In this document: positions 17,265-26,066 of the stretch, piece after piece | How positions within the stretch are numbered: position 1 is the first letter of the stretch | Layout: every line of letters starts with the position of its first letter | DNA from: a virus | Virus record (IMG/VR): IMGVR_UViG_3300047497_000280 | Location: 1-41,092 of that record | Length of the DNA: 41,092 bases | Reading direction: 5' to 3' (one strand) | Made by a program: the position numbers and the translations under genes | Notes under the pieces: generated by a model | What the model was told of the DNA's origin: nothing | Databases searched by the model: none | The model's input: the letters and a program-made list of their open reading frames with translations, nothing else

Positions 17265-17474
17265 TCAGGATTGCGTTTTCTTCTTTTTGCCGACCGGTTC
17301 GTCCGTTTCATCTTCCTTGCCGCCCTTGGATTTCACCTCGGTGGCATGGCCTCGGTTAACCAGGGAATCTGCCACCTTGTCTTCCGCTTCCAGGGTGTCG
17401 CCGGCCTTGTAATGTTTAGAGATGCCAGTTTCGCCGGCATGAACCACCGCCGTTTTCAATTTAATCGTTTTCAT
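17265..17474 (-). CDS. Small basic protein, gp35-like
   Basis: 69 residues. N-terminal 45 residues with HYKAGDTLEAEDKVADSLVNRGHAT resemble the 'G.tl...ea..Lv..g.a' domain at the start of Mu gp35/FluMu-type head proteins; the C terminus is a Lys/Glu-rich tail ending KKKKTQS. It lies between the capsid-region secreted protein and the connector gene, the same slot as gp35 of Mu. Begins in a CAATATG context. Confidence 0.55.
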   Translation of the reverse strand: MKTIKLKTAVVHAGETGISKHYKAGDTLEAEDKVADSLVNRGHATEVKSKGGKEDETDEPVGKKKKTQS

Positions 17475-17506
17475 ATTGGATGTGCGTTTGGAAGGGGAGG
17501 TGCGGT

Positions 17507-18034
17507 TTACTGGCCGGAGTACGAGTACCAGAATTTGGTTACAACAACGGTGTTGGTATTGCCGGTGCCCACCGCCTTGTTGGTGGATGTCGTCATCTGA
17601 AACGTCCGAACATTGTTCAAATACGCCCGGTCAATGTTCGTCCAATATGTATTGGTTCCGATGAAATTGGACGGCAACGTCCAGGTGATGGGCTCCGTCG
17701 TGGTGGCATTGGTGCCATCCGGCGATGTATCAAACCCAAGCACAACGCCAGAGGACGAGGAGTTGGTGCTGACCACAGTGGCAAACAGGGAAACGCCGGT
17801 CCCTTGCCGGACCGTCAATTTCAAACTGTTCGTCGTAAATGTCGCCGCCCCGGAATTGGTGAGCGTCATGGGAAACGCATTGGTATCCTGCCGATAAAAA
17901 TTCGGCTGTTGGGGAGCCAGGTTGTAGGGCGAGGATTGCGCCATCGCCGGTAATGTGAGTGCCGCGAGCAACGCAAGGGCGGCGGTAACCAGGAGTAGTT
18001 CCGCGAGACAGAATTTATAATTCAGGAATTTCAT
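17507..18034 (-). CDS. Pilin-like N terminus on a Thr/Asn-rich protein next to the capsid gene
   Basis: 175 residues. The N terminus FCLAELLLVTAALALLAAL (8-26), followed by LPAMA, matches the hydrophobic helix of verrucomicrobial pseudopilins (F-T-L-I-E-L-L pattern), including Glu at position 5 of the motif, but the residue before Phe is Lys rather than the Gly needed by prepilin peptidase. It could also serve as an ordinary signal peptide (cleavage after AMA, before Gln33). The body is beta-rich, Thr/Ser/Asn-rich with TNS repeats. It lies directly after the capsid gene, where decoration proteins are found. Role unknown. Confidence 0.65.
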   Translation of the reverse strand: MKFLNYKFCLAELLLVTAALALLAALTLPAMAQSSPYNLAPQQPNFYRQDTNAFPMTLTNSGAATFTTNSLKLTVRQGTGVSLFATVVSTNSSSSGVVLGFDTSPDGTNATTTEPITWTLPSNFIGTNTYWTNIDRAYLNNVRTFQMTTSTNKAVGTGNTNTVVVTKFWYSYSGQ

Positions 18035-18076
18035 ATTTGGGTGATTTGGATGTTTGGATTGTTAACCGTCAATGGG

Positions 18077-19066
18077 TCAACCGAGGCAACCGTTCAGGTA
18101 ATAACCGGCTTTGGCTGCCACAATCTTTTCCACGACATACTGGTCGCCGCGGTGAATGTCCGAGCTGACCGTTTCGTCCCGGTAAGTGAAGATGCTCATC
18201 AGGTCCGGACCGCCACCGGTGGCCGTCATGGCCGGCCCGGTACCCCCGGTACTGAGCGTGACTTCGCTGGTAAAGGCCGACCAGGCGAACGTGCGGCCGA
18301 ATGTAGGCACTTCCAGGTCTTGCGCGCCATTGACGGCACCGAGCCAGCAGATATTCCCCCAGATGTCGGCCGGGCTGAAGACCTGGCCTTCGTTGTTGGT
18401 CGCCTGAACATTGTAGGCCACCCGGACTTCGCGGACACCAAAGTAAGCCGCCAGCTTTTGCTCGTTCAACACGCCAGCCGTGGTGAACTTGAAGAGATCC
18501 ACCAACTTTGGATGATATTGCAGCGTCAGGAACGTCGGCTCACTGATGACCATCACCAACGCCATGCCGCGCATGCCGGATTGCCGGCGAATGATTTCCT
18601 TGGCGGCATCGATGTCGCCCTTCGGGTTGGAGGACGGATCATTCCAGGGAATCGCGATCGCCGCGCTGGAAACGGCGGCGTTGGTCGCCAAACCGTAGGC
18701 GCGAATTTCGCGATTAATGCGCTGCGTGTCCACGATCCGGTTGACTTTCAATTTGTCCAGGTCGAAGAACGTGGCGTACTTTTTACGCTCTTCGTCCGGC
18801 GCCGGCGCTTCCACCCGATAATTTTCGCAGGCGTAATTATCGTTGGATATTTTGGTCTGGATGCGCGTTGAAGGCGTGCCCGGCGCGCGCGGAGTGAGCA
18901 GCGGAACGTTATTAATGTCGCCCGGTGCAAACACGTAATAATTTCCCGCCTGCATCGGAGCGTCGAACTTCGGCAGGATGAAGTCGGCCACGAAACCGGC
19001 GGGGTCGCTCTGGAACTGATTGGCGATCACCGTCAGGATCGGGTTAAGAGTTGCGGTCGTAATCAT
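18077..19066 (-). CDS. Major capsid protein
   Basis: 329 residues, in the right position (after scaffold/protease and decoration protein) and of the size of HK97-fold capsids of B3/D3112-like phages. Residues about 85-105 (PDEERKKYATFFDLDKL) and the stretch GMRGMALVMVISEPTFLTL near 170-188 look like the spine helix and P-domain region. No N-terminal delta domain is obvious, consistent with a separate scaffold. Start in an AAAAATATG context. Confidence 0.8.
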   Translation of the reverse strand: MITTATLNPILTVIANQFQSDPAGFVADFILPKFDAPMQAGNYYVFAPGDINNVPLLTPRAPGTPSTRIQTKISNDNYACENYRVEAPAPDEERKKYATFFDLDKLKVNRIVDTQRINREIRAYGLATNAAVSSAAIAIPWNDPSSNPKGDIDAAKEIIRRQSGMRGMALVMVISEPTFLTLQYHPKLVDLFKFTTAGVLNEQKLAAYFGVREVRVAYNVQATNNEGQVFSPADIWGNICWLGAVNGAQDLEVPTFGRTFAWSAFTSEVTLSTGGTGPAMTATGGGPDLMSIFTYRDETVSSDIHRGDQYVVEKIVAAKAGYYLNGCLG

Positions 19067-19103
19067 ATTTTTTCAGGGGTCGGATATTTCAGGGGGTGAC
19101 GCA

Positions 19104-19481
19104 TCAAGGCATGATGCAATCGGTTTGGATGTAACTGACGATGTCGTTTTGCGCGGCGGCAAACGGATAGATGGCAATGCCACACGCCTTGTCGCCGCTA
19201 TTGGCAGCGGCCAGCCCGCCGGCCACCATTTTTACGTAGGCCGGCGCATTGATGGCCGCGCTCGCGATGCATTTGCGGATCGGTCCGCGGAGATTTACCC
19301 GGAACGATTGCGAACCTTCCAGCCGTTCGTAGGTTGTGCCGATATAGATGCCGGCGTTCAGGGCCTGGATATTCAAAGTTCCAGCCACCAGCTCGACCGG
19401 CGTGTTTTCCAGACCGACCAAGGCGTCGGTGACGTTTTCCTTGAAGGAAAAAACAGATAACTCGGTATAAATACTTAACAT
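19104..19481 (-). CDS. Probable head decoration protein
   Basis: 125 residues, between protease/scaffold and capsid genes. Beta-rich with segments such as VELVAGTLNIQALNAGIYIG, typical of DUF2190-like small decoration proteins that stabilise capsids. Contains a Cys-rich centre (KACG). The family is judged by position, size and beta pattern only. Confidence 0.5.
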   Translation of the reverse strand: MLSIYTELSVFSFKENVTDALVGLENTPVELVAGTLNIQALNAGIYIGTTYERLEGSQSFRVNLRGPIRKCIASAAINAPAYVKMVAGGLAAANSGDKACGIAIYPFAAAQNDIVSYIQTDCIMP

Positions 19482-19517
19482 AGAGTTTTAGTTTGTAGGG
19501 GGCGTTTCAGTCGTGGG

Positions 19518-20069
19518 TTATTTCTTGTTGGCAACTTCCACCTGCAGGAGGCGGTCCTTGGCGGCGCCGGTGACCACATCGTCGCGGAACTGTTGGTAAG
19601 CAGCGCTGCCATCGCTGGTCCGGAGGAACGCCTCCAACGCGGCGGCGTCGGTCTTGAACACTTCCGGCGAGGCTTTCCGCGCTTCCTTCGCGCTGGCCAG
19701 GATTCGCACTTCAGGATCCACGGCCGAAGTCGCCGTGCTGGTTCCACCATTGCCAGGCTGGCGGATGATTTGCTTTGGATTTTTCCGAGGGAGTCGGTCC
19801 AACTGGGAACGGGCATCCGTGGCGCTGGCCAGGACCGCCTTGGTCCAGAAGTCGATGGCTTTGATGTCCTCGGGCGCGATCGCGCCGTAACCCACGTATT
19901 CCATCACCACTCCTTTGGCGGATGCCTGCACGGCATCTTCGCGATCCTTTTTAAGGGATGTCAGTTCCGTCTTTAACGGATTGAGCATCGCTTCGATCTG
20001 GGGCATGAGGGCTTTAACGGCAGCCTCACCGGCCTTTGCCGATACAACGGCAATTTCGTCATTAGTCAT
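19518..20069 (-). CDS. Nested scaffold protein (internal start)
   Basis: 183 residues in frame with the protease gene. Met298 is preceded by AAATAAATCAAAATATG, the same AT-rich start context as the stand-alone late genes, and begins MTNDEIAVVSAKAGEAAVK. Its product is helical and Ala/Lys/Glu-rich (IEAMLNPLKTELTSLKKDRE), as scaffolds are. Mu and its relatives express the scaffold this way. Only protein evidence would prove it. Confidence 0.6.
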   Translation of the reverse strand: MTNDEIAVVSAKAGEAAVKALMPQIEAMLNPLKTELTSLKKDREDAVQASAKGVVMEYVGYGAIAPEDIKAIDFWTKAVLASATDARSQLDRLPRKNPKQIIRQPGNGGTSTATSAVDPEVRILASAKEARKASPEVFKTDAAALEAFLRTSDGSAAYQQFRDDVVTGAAKDRLLQVEVANKK

Positions 20070-20960
20070 ATTTTGATTTATTTGGGGGTTGTCTGCTGCC
20101 GCCTCAGCACTCGCTGTTGCGGAAAGTGTTTTCTTGGCGATGGCCATCGCGCTGCCCTTGTGATATGCCGCCATTTCTTTATGCATGGCCGCTTCATCTG
20201 CATTACCTGCAGTCTTGTTGGCAGTCATCGCAGCCAGGTGCGCCTTGTGCGCGTCGGAGTGGGCTTCAAATTCATCCGAGCCGGCCGTCATCGCCTTGGC
20301 GCTGAGTTTGTGGGCGGCGGTGGAAAGTTGCTCGGGAGCGCAAGCTTCATCAGGATCCGGATCGCCATCGGCCGCATGGGCGGTTCCCAGGGCCCAGTTC
20401 ACCTTGCCGGCATCGGCCGCGCTCAGAATCGGGGCGATGCTTTTGAACGCGGCCCGATTCACCAGGCCGCCTTGATTAACCGGCAAACCCAATGGCTCGC
20501 CCGTCTTCATGCTGAACACCCACTGCGGACTAAAACGTGCGAAGTCGCCGCCTTTCAGGGCCGTTTTGCCGCTGCCGGTGGTTTTTGTTTCCACCCGCAC
20601 GCCGCCAGTCTTCGGATCTTCGCCGCCCCAGAAATACCGCAGCGGCCGGGAGGACGCTTCGCGGTCCTCATGGTTGAAATCCGTGAACGGTTCATCGCCG
20701 GTACCCGCCTTGGCCTTGGCCAGCAGTGCCTCATGGGCGCGTTGAAAGACATCGGCATATTGAGCATTGACGATGATTTCCATTTCCTTGGCCTCTTTGG
20801 TCCCGTCCTGCTTGGTGATGAACGGCGTAATCTTCTGGCGGCCGGGGGGCATGAACTGCCATTCCATCACATCGGGTAATTCTCCGTTGGGAAGCGCCAC
20901 ACTGATCGGTGCGGCCAGGATGGCGGAAGCAATGGCGGCGGAATCAAATTTGGTTTTCAT
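19518..20960 (-). CDS. Phage protease with fused scaffold (Mu gpI/Z-like)
   Basis: 480 residues. Residues about 20-200 match the Mu I protease family, with DFNHEDREASSRP near 94-106, FARFSPQWVFSMKTGEP near 142-158 and a GGLVNRAAF segment. Residues about 215-290 are an Ala/His/Lys-rich linker. The rest is a helical scaffold-like part. In Mu the scaffold Z is made from an internal start in I. Here the nested ATG at 20069 (Met298) fits. It begins right after the gpG-like stop with no gap. Confidence 0.85.
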   Translation of the reverse strand: MKTKFDSAAIASAILAAPISVALPNGELPDVMEWQFMPPGRQKITPFITKQDGTKEAKEMEIIVNAQYADVFQRAHEALLAKAKAGTGDEPFTDFNHEDREASSRPLRYFWGGEDPKTGGVRVETKTTGSGKTALKGGDFARFSPQWVFSMKTGEPLGLPVNQGGLVNRAAFKSIAPILSAADAGKVNWALGTAHAADGDPDPDEACAPEQLSTAAHKLSAKAMTAGSDEFEAHSDAHKAHLAAMTANKTAGNADEAAMHKEMAAYHKGSAMAIAKKTLSATASAEAAADNPQINQNMTNDEIAVVSAKAGEAAVKALMPQIEAMLNPLKTELTSLKKDREDAVQASAKGVVMEYVGYGAIAPEDIKAIDFWTKAVLASATDARSQLDRLPRKNPKQIIRQPGNGGTSTATSAVDPEVRILASAKEARKASPEVFKTDAAALEAFLRTSDGSAAYQQFRDDVVTGAAKDRLLQVEVANKK

Positions 20961-21557
20961 TTAGTTGTTCTGGTTTTCGTTGATCACTACGGAATTGGCG
21001 CGGGCGATGATGGCCGCCTCGAGAGCGGTCTTGTCCGGCAGGGCGTCCGTGTCGGCCTGCTGATTTACCGACTTTGTCAGGATATATTCCACCGTCAGAC
21101 CTTTCCCTTCCTTGACCGCGAGAATCGCATGCTCAAAATTGCCGGTGCCGGTCCGGATCAAAATCAAGGTCAGGCCCGTCTCGGCCTCGAACGTTTTTGC
21201 GCTGCGGCCGTAAGCACGCTCCTCGACCGGGATGGTAAGAGCCCCGGCGAGTTTGGCGCGGATCGGACCGCCGAAAAGTTTCTGGGCGAACCGTGGATCA
21301 TTGATGCTGACACTGACGGTGTAATCGGATTCGACGACCGGGTTTTGCACGGACCGGGCCACGGCCAGCCAGAAATGTGTGCGCCGATCGCTGAGGCGGT
21401 TGGGCTCGGAAGAATCCTTATCCCGGAAATGCGCCTTCAGGCGGTTGGCCACTTCGCGGCCGGCGACACCCAACAGAGCCCGCGGCCGCTTGGTCCGCGA
21501 AATAATGGCACTGAAGCTGGATTGAAACTTCGCGTCATTGAATTGGAGCGTGATCAT
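20961..21557 (-). CDS. Virion morphogenesis protein, Mu gpG-like
   Basis: 198 residues with the family pattern near the N terminus: LLGVAGREVANRLKAHFRDKD at about 28-48, followed by SDRRTHFWLAVARSV, the aromatic and Thr-His motif of gpG/tail-completion proteins. It follows the portal gene (ATGA overlap) and precedes the protease gene, matching the Mu order except that the F gene is missing between them. Expected to act in joining heads and tails or in tail completion. Confidence 0.8.
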   Translation of the reverse strand: MITLQFNDAKFQSSFSAIISRTKRPRALLGVAGREVANRLKAHFRDKDSSEPNRLSDRRTHFWLAVARSVQNPVVESDYTVSVSINDPRFAQKLFGGPIRAKLAGALTIPVEERAYGRSAKTFEAETGLTLILIRTGTGNFEHAILAVKEGKGLTVEYILTKSVNQQADTDALPDKTALEAAIIARANSVVINENQNN

Positions 21558-23392
21558 CGCCGGCCTCCGCGGTTGAGATAGGAGCCGACAGCGCCATTCA
21601 CCAGGGCGGCGCCCAGGGAAGCTTCAACGGCCGAGGCCAGGGCGGCCGGATCCAGTTTGTGAAATAATTCAGGCATCTCCTTGTTTGCGCTCTCCAACGC
21701 CTGAATAAAATCTGCGTCGCCGACCTGTTTTGATTGCGCCAGGGCAATCAACCGGTGGAACGTCGGCTTAAGGCCGCCAAGCCATTTTGCGCTGACACCC
21801 GTCAAACCTTCCAACACATGGTTCGCGAGCTGATCCGTGGCCTCCGCGGCGGAAGCTACCGCGGCATGGCTGCTGCAGCCGCAAGGCAGAATGGTTGCCG
21901 GCCGGGCCGAGGCCGTCTCCTGGGACAATTGCTTCGAATCGTTTTCAGCGCCCGAAGACTGTTGGGATTGCCCGACCAGGACATCGGAATCATTGTCCGG
22001 CGAGGACAGCTCGTTATCCTCGTAAAATTGCTGTTTACTGATCGTGACGCCGGGAATCTGCAGCAGGATCTGGTACCGCTGGGCTTGTTCGACCAGGTTC
22101 TTGTTGGCTTTGGTGACGACGATCAGCTCGGGACATTCGGTGTCATCATTGAAGTTAAGCCGGCAAAACGCGCGAATAAGCTGTTCGCTGATCGTCTTTG
22201 CCCCGGCATTGGCCACCGTCTGGATCCGTTCGGTCCGTTTATCCTGGCCAACGACGGCTTGACCCTGTGTGCCACCGGCCCGGCCGCCGGCACCCCCATG
22301 TTCGCTCGTCATGGATTCCCAAGAGACAACCAGGTCACAAATCAGGTCCGCTGCATCCAGGAGCATCTTCTGGGGATTGTCCGCCCCGGACTTCATGGCT
22401 TCCTTCAGCTCCAATTGCGTTCCGGTCGGGAATGCCGCCCAGCCCATGCTGCCCATGTATTGCAGCATTTGCTCGATCAGCTTGATGGTTTCGCCGTTCG
22501 CGGTCGCCGGATCGTAAGTCGCCCAGCGGATCGGCATACCGAAGATCTGGGCAAAGTTCAGGAACCATTCCCAGGTGAAATTACTCATCGCCCACCAATA
22601 CCCAAGGATCCGCAGCATGGAGCCATTCACTGGATGGCCGGTCTTTTGGGACATCATGCTGACGATGAACTCATCCTCCGGAATGGGCATCCAAAGATCG
22701 TTAATTTGGCCAAAGTCGGGATTGGTCAGTGCGACTTCCCGAGTATTCAACATCAGCTCATCCTCATAGCTGGTGCCAGGCGGATAGCCGTAAAAACGCG
22801 GATGCACCCATTGCGTTGACCGGGGGCACCACAAGGTCGTGGTACTGGTCCCGATCCGCATCGGCCGCTTTTCCCAGGCGATCTGGGAAAGCTCGATGCC
22901 TTTCCCCAGGGAATCCAGGACATCATAGAATGTGCCGTCCAGGTCCCGTTCATTCCGCTTCGGATTGGGTCGCATCGTCCGCAGGGCCTTGTCCGCCAGC
23001 TTGGCGCGGCGGATTGCTTCCGTGGTTGGCTTCTCGTCTTTATCCGCGAACGGTTTGACGATCCGGTTCAGCCCCACGGCCGAAAGCTTCAGTTCATTCA
23101 GGTTTTTGGAGAGACGCGGCCAAGTCTGCTCCATCAAGTCGAACATCATCCATTGCGAGACCAGGTTCCCGCTCATGGCGCTGCGGGCGATATTCTCGAC
23201 ATTGGTCGGCGTGTAATACGCCAGGGTGGAAGACATCCACCGGTCCCGCGCAGACGGACGAATCAAACGCAGGATGGTATCCGCCCCGCTATTGCCGGTT
23301 TGGGTCGCGGCTGGCGCCGAGGTTGCCGCCTGGGGAGGCTTGGAAGGACCGGCTTTGGACTTCGGACCGGCTTTAAGGGTGGCCGCACTCAT
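21554..23392 (-). CDS. Portal protein, Mu gp29-like (DUF935)
   Basis: 612 residues from the ATG at 23392, chosen because GGGAGG lies six bases upstream; a longer frame from 23518 is rejected. Matches the DUF935 portal family: LDGTFYDVLDSLGKGIELSQIAWE split over about 188-210, MLRILGYWWAMSNFTWEWF near 270-290, an AFPTGTQLELKEA segment and ERIQTVANAGAKTISEQLIRAF. The N-terminal 45 residues are a Pro/Ala/Lys-rich linker and the C terminus a separate helical extension with a CGCSSHAAV stretch. The ring through which DNA enters the head. Confidence 0.88.
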   Translation of the reverse strand: MSAATLKAGPKSKAGPSKPPQAATSAPAATQTGNSGADTILRLIRPSARDRWMSSTLAYYTPTNVENIARSAMSGNLVSQWMMFDLMEQTWPRLSKNLNELKLSAVGLNRIVKPFADKDEKPTTEAIRRAKLADKALRTMRPNPKRNERDLDGTFYDVLDSLGKGIELSQIAWEKRPMRIGTSTTTLWCPRSTQWVHPRFYGYPPGTSYEDELMLNTREVALTNPDFGQINDLWMPIPEDEFIVSMMSQKTGHPVNGSMLRILGYWWAMSNFTWEWFLNFAQIFGMPIRWATYDPATANGETIKLIEQMLQYMGSMGWAAFPTGTQLELKEAMKSGADNPQKMLLDAADLICDLVVSWESMTSEHGGAGGRAGGTQGQAVVGQDKRTERIQTVANAGAKTISEQLIRAFCRLNFNDDTECPELIVVTKANKNLVEQAQRYQILLQIPGVTISKQQFYEDNELSSPDNDSDVLVGQSQQSSGAENDSKQLSQETASARPATILPCGCSSHAAVASAAEATDQLANHVLEGLTGVSAKWLGGLKPTFHRLIALAQSKQVGDADFIQALESANKEMPELFHKLDPAALASAVEASLGAALVNGAVGSYLNRGGRR

Positions 23393-23577
23393 GCCGCACC
23401 TCCCAAGAAAAAGGGTGTCCGGATACCGTGGCAAAAAAATCGATTCAAAACCTCCGGAGCATCGAAAATTTTGGCAGGTGCAGCGCAATGCAGCGTCGCC
23501 TGAGCGTCGGAGCTGCACTCGGGAGTCTTCATACCCCCGAAAACGTCCTGGACGAAGCTAGAGCGTTTCCCGGTCAT
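23389..23577 (-). CDS. Small Cys-containing protein between terminase and portal
   Basis: 62 residues, MTGKRSSFVQDVFGGMKTPE... with four Cys. It is real by layout: its ATGA overlaps the terminase stop, AGGAGG lies five bases ahead, and its own TGA overlaps the portal ATG. No family recognised and no counterpart in Mu at this place. Sequence composition is ordinary. Possible accessory to packaging or portal assembly. Confidence 0.6.
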   Translation of the reverse strand: MTGKRSSFVQDVFGGMKTPECSSDAQATLHCAAPAKIFDAPEVLNRFFCHGIRTPFFLGGAA

Positions 23578-25169
23578 GTCAGCCTCCTAGGGACGAACGC
23601 CGGCCGGATCGTCGAGTTTTGCCCCATCCGGATCTGTCCCATGACTTCCCTGGTAATCGCACCACTGGTGGATTCAACCGCCCAGTCCGCCAACATCCCC
23701 GAAGAGAAGGTGTCACCGTGCCGCCCTTGTGCGTCCGGTTCACATACGAACAAGCCGCGATCCTTTTTGACCAGGCGATGATCGTCCTTGATATAACGCT
23801 CTGGCGGCAGCGTCAGATGATTGTCTTCCAGTTCGCCAACGTACCGTGAGGAAAGATGCGTCTTATAGTTGATCGGCTTTTCATTGCCGGGGACTTCGAT
23901 CCCTTCGCTCATGACGACGATGTCCACCGGGATTGCGCCAGCCAGGGCGCGCGACAGGGAAATGGCGTAGTAACGTTCATTGGTTCCGTCCGTCGCCAGT
24001 CGGCGTGCACGGCCGCCATCCGGACGGCGATAGACGCAATCCACGATCCGCTCGATGCGTTCGGTGGCAATGTCCGGATCCCAGGTCTTCCAGGTAATGA
24101 CCAGGCGTTGGATCTTCTCGACACCAATCTTTTCCGTCACCGTCACGCCGGTCGGGTTGCTGGTCCCCTTGGTCGTCGTCGCAATGTCAACGCCGATGCC
24201 AACCGGGCCGTTGGTCAGGTGAGCGCGCAGGAATGCCAGGGCAATATCGAAACTCAGATCATTGTCCACCTGGACAAATAGGCATTGGCCAATGCCGCGT
24301 TGTTGGGCCGTGTTCAGCAACATTAACGAACAGGCGGCCGTGCCACCGAAAACGAAATGGCAACCGTAATTGCGGTCCCAGGCATCCTTGTCATTCGACC
24401 GGGCACGGGATTCAGCCGGCGAAATTGGCTGGCCGGTGTCGTCGTCATAGAGCATGACCCCATCGGCATAGGCGTCTTCGGCCGTGATGCGCAGCACCCA
24501 GACACCGAGATCTGAGCGATACCAATTGCCTTTGGGATTAACCGGCAGCTCCGCGTCGATCGGGGGTGCCAGCAAATCAAACGAAACGTGCGTATCATCC
24601 GGCGGCGGCGTGGTAGTATAGATGCAGCGGAAATCAGGATTGGCGGCAATGATCGGCATTACCGCTTCGAGTACGTCCCCGAAATGTTTGGCCCGGCCGA
24701 TTTCATCCAGGATCAGGTCGCCGGTTTCACCCACCGCATCCGGCGTCAACGCCACAACCTTGGTGCGCGAATAGACCGACCGGGAATGAAACAATCGAAA
24801 CTCAAGCCGGCTGTGCTCATAGAGGTCCGCCCAATCGTCGGCACTGACTTCGGTCACCGTTTTATTGCCGGTGGTTTCAACGGCTTCCAGCTTGGTCTTG
24901 GCTTCCGCTGCCTGCTGCGCGAGCAAGGCGAAGACGCGCTGCAGGGCATCGGCTTCCTTGCGCACGATTTCCCGGCCGAGATCCAACTTAACGCTGCCGA
25001 AAATGACCGTGTGACCGGCGACCTTCATCATCTTCTTGAGCGCGATCCTGGCCGCGATCGTCGTCTTACCATATTGCCGGCGAGCCAGGAGCCCGCTAAT
25101 CCGGTGCTGCTCGACGCCCCGCTCAAACTCGCGCTGACCAGACCGGACCTTGAATTTCGGCAGGCTCAC
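23574..25169 (-). CDS. Terminase large subunit, Mu gp28-like
   Basis: 531 residues starting at GTG 25169, whose GTGA overlaps the small terminase stop. A longer open frame to 25766 is out-of-frame translation of the small terminase. Walker A variant RRQYGKTT at 30-37; Walker B GDLILDE with Asp155-Glu156; coupling motif TTTPP near 185-189; nuclease segment GVGIGVDIA with Asp328. Packages DNA headful-wise into the capsid, for Mu-like phages from transposed copies. Fused N terminus PKFKVRSGQREFERG is typical of gp28. Confidence 0.92.
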   Translation of the reverse strand: MSLPKFKVRSGQREFERGVEQHRISGLLARRQYGKTTIAARIALKKMMKVAGHTVIFGSVKLDLGREIVRKEADALQRVFALLAQQAAEAKTKLEAVETTGNKTVTEVSADDWADLYEHSRLEFRLFHSRSVYSRTKVVALTPDAVGETGDLILDEIGRAKHFGDVLEAVMPIIAANPDFRCIYTTTPPPDDTHVSFDLLAPPIDAELPVNPKGNWYRSDLGVWVLRITAEDAYADGVMLYDDDTGQPISPAESRARSNDKDAWDRNYGCHFVFGGTAACSLMLLNTAQQRGIGQCLFVQVDNDLSFDIALAFLRAHLTNGPVGIGVDIATTTKGTSNPTGVTVTEKIGVEKIQRLVITWKTWDPDIATERIERIVDCVYRRPDGGRARRLATDGTNERYYAISLSRALAGAIPVDIVVMSEGIEVPGNEKPINYKTHLSSRYVGELEDNHLTLPPERYIKDDHRLVKKDRGLFVCEPDAQGRHGDTFSSGMLADWAVESTSGAITREVMGQIRMGQNSTIRPAFVPRRLT

Positions 25170-25762
25170 TTCCAATCCTCCCCGAACATTGCCTGGCCAA
25201 GCTTCTCGATTTTGTCCGCATGCGACAGGTTGCTGGAGGCAATATCCTTGGCCGCCTTGCTCTCGTACCAATCCAGAAAGTTTTTCACCGCCAGGCGCTG
25301 GAACTTCTGACGATCCAAATTGAGTTTGGCTTTCTTCAGCTCGAAGTTGCCCCGCATGCCCTCTTCGTTCTGCTGGAGCTGAATCAGTTGAATCCGGTGT
25401 TGCTCGGACAAGTTGGAAAATGCCAGTTCGAATTTGTGCTGCGCGATCCGGTCCTTCGTCGCCTGTTCGATGTCGGTCGGCAATTCGCTCTTGGCGGTCT
25501 CCGCCGATTGTGCCGCCTGCAGGGCTGCAAAACGCAGCCGCGTGTCCATCGAGTTGTAGAGCCCCTGCAGCGCCTTGACCGAAGCTTTTATGCCGTAATC
25601 CTCCAGCCATTTCTTGGCTTCCTTGTACGTCATGTCCCCATTGAAAAACATCGAACCAAATTCCAAGCCCAAGGGCTGCGCACGTCGCTGCAGCTGCTCC
25701 CAAAGCGCATGCCGCGGCAGTTTGGAACCGACGAGCAAATCTGGTCTTTGTTCGGTGCTCAT
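25166..25762 (-). CDS. Terminase small subunit, Mu gp27-like (DUF3486)
   Basis: 198 residues with the gp27 features: MTYKEAKKWLEDYGIKASVKAL near 44-65 (HTH-type segment), a long helical coiled-coil middle (residues about 95-165 rich in Gln/Glu/Lys), and a C-terminal FGEDWK. Recognises phage DNA for packaging together with the large subunit. Order gp26-like, gp27, gp28, gp29 is as in Mu. Confidence 0.85.
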   Translation of the reverse strand: MSTEQRPDLLVGSKLPRHALWEQLQRRAQPLGLEFGSMFFNGDMTYKEAKKWLEDYGIKASVKALQGLYNSMDTRLRFAALQAAQSAETAKSELPTDIEQATKDRIAQHKFELAFSNLSEQHRIQLIQLQQNEEGMRGNFELKKAKLNLDRQKFQRLAVKNFLDWYESKAAKDIASSNLSHADKIEKLGQAMFGEDWK

Positions 25763-25766
25763 TCAT

Positions 25767-26066
25767 TTAGCCTCGTTGGTCGATGTAGGCGATTCCGTCC
25801 GTGGTGATCCGCCAGGCGCGATTGTCTTTGCTGACCGATTTAAGCGCTTCTTCGATCAGACATTTATCGGTCAGGTATTGGATTTCATCCGCGATCGCAT
25901 CGTGGAATGCCTGGTCACCCCCAAAGTTTGCGGCCGTAAAACTGAACTGGCGGATATGATGTGCGATCGACACGATCCCGAGGCCCCAACGAGTGCGGTT
26001 CAGATCCAGCACGCGGAGCAGCGCCAGGCGAAAGAGTTCTTTTTGTTCAGGTGACATATGGCTCAC
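25767..26066 (-). CDS. Mu gp26-like small winged-helix protein
   Basis: 99 residues from the GTG at 26066, whose GTGA overlaps the previous stop; an ATG at 26057 is an alternative start. Sequence is a compact winged-helix type: LFRLALLRVLDLNRTRWGL, then IADEIQYLTDKCLIEE and AWRITTDGIAYIDQRG. In Mu-like phages a small protein of this type sits just upstream of gp27. Function is not established in the family. Confidence 0.65.
   Translation of the reverse strand: MSHMSPEQKELFRLALLRVLDLNRTRWGLGIVSIAHHIRQFSFTAANFGGDQAFHDAIADEIQYLTDKCLIEEALKSVSKDNRAWRITTDGIAYIDQRG

Noticed and set aside
18041-18871. 276-residue plus-strand frame
   Set aside because: Antisense shadow of the major capsid gene.
20073-20879. 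268-residue plus-strand frame
   Set aside because: Antisense shadow of the protease gene.
21734-22819. 361-residue plus-strand frame
   Set aside because: Lies antisense to the portal gene; no motif and shadow-like composition.
25170-25766. N-terminal extension of the large terminase frame
   Set aside because: This part is out-of-frame reading of the small terminase gene; the GTG at 25169 overlaps its stop and starts the family-like sequence.
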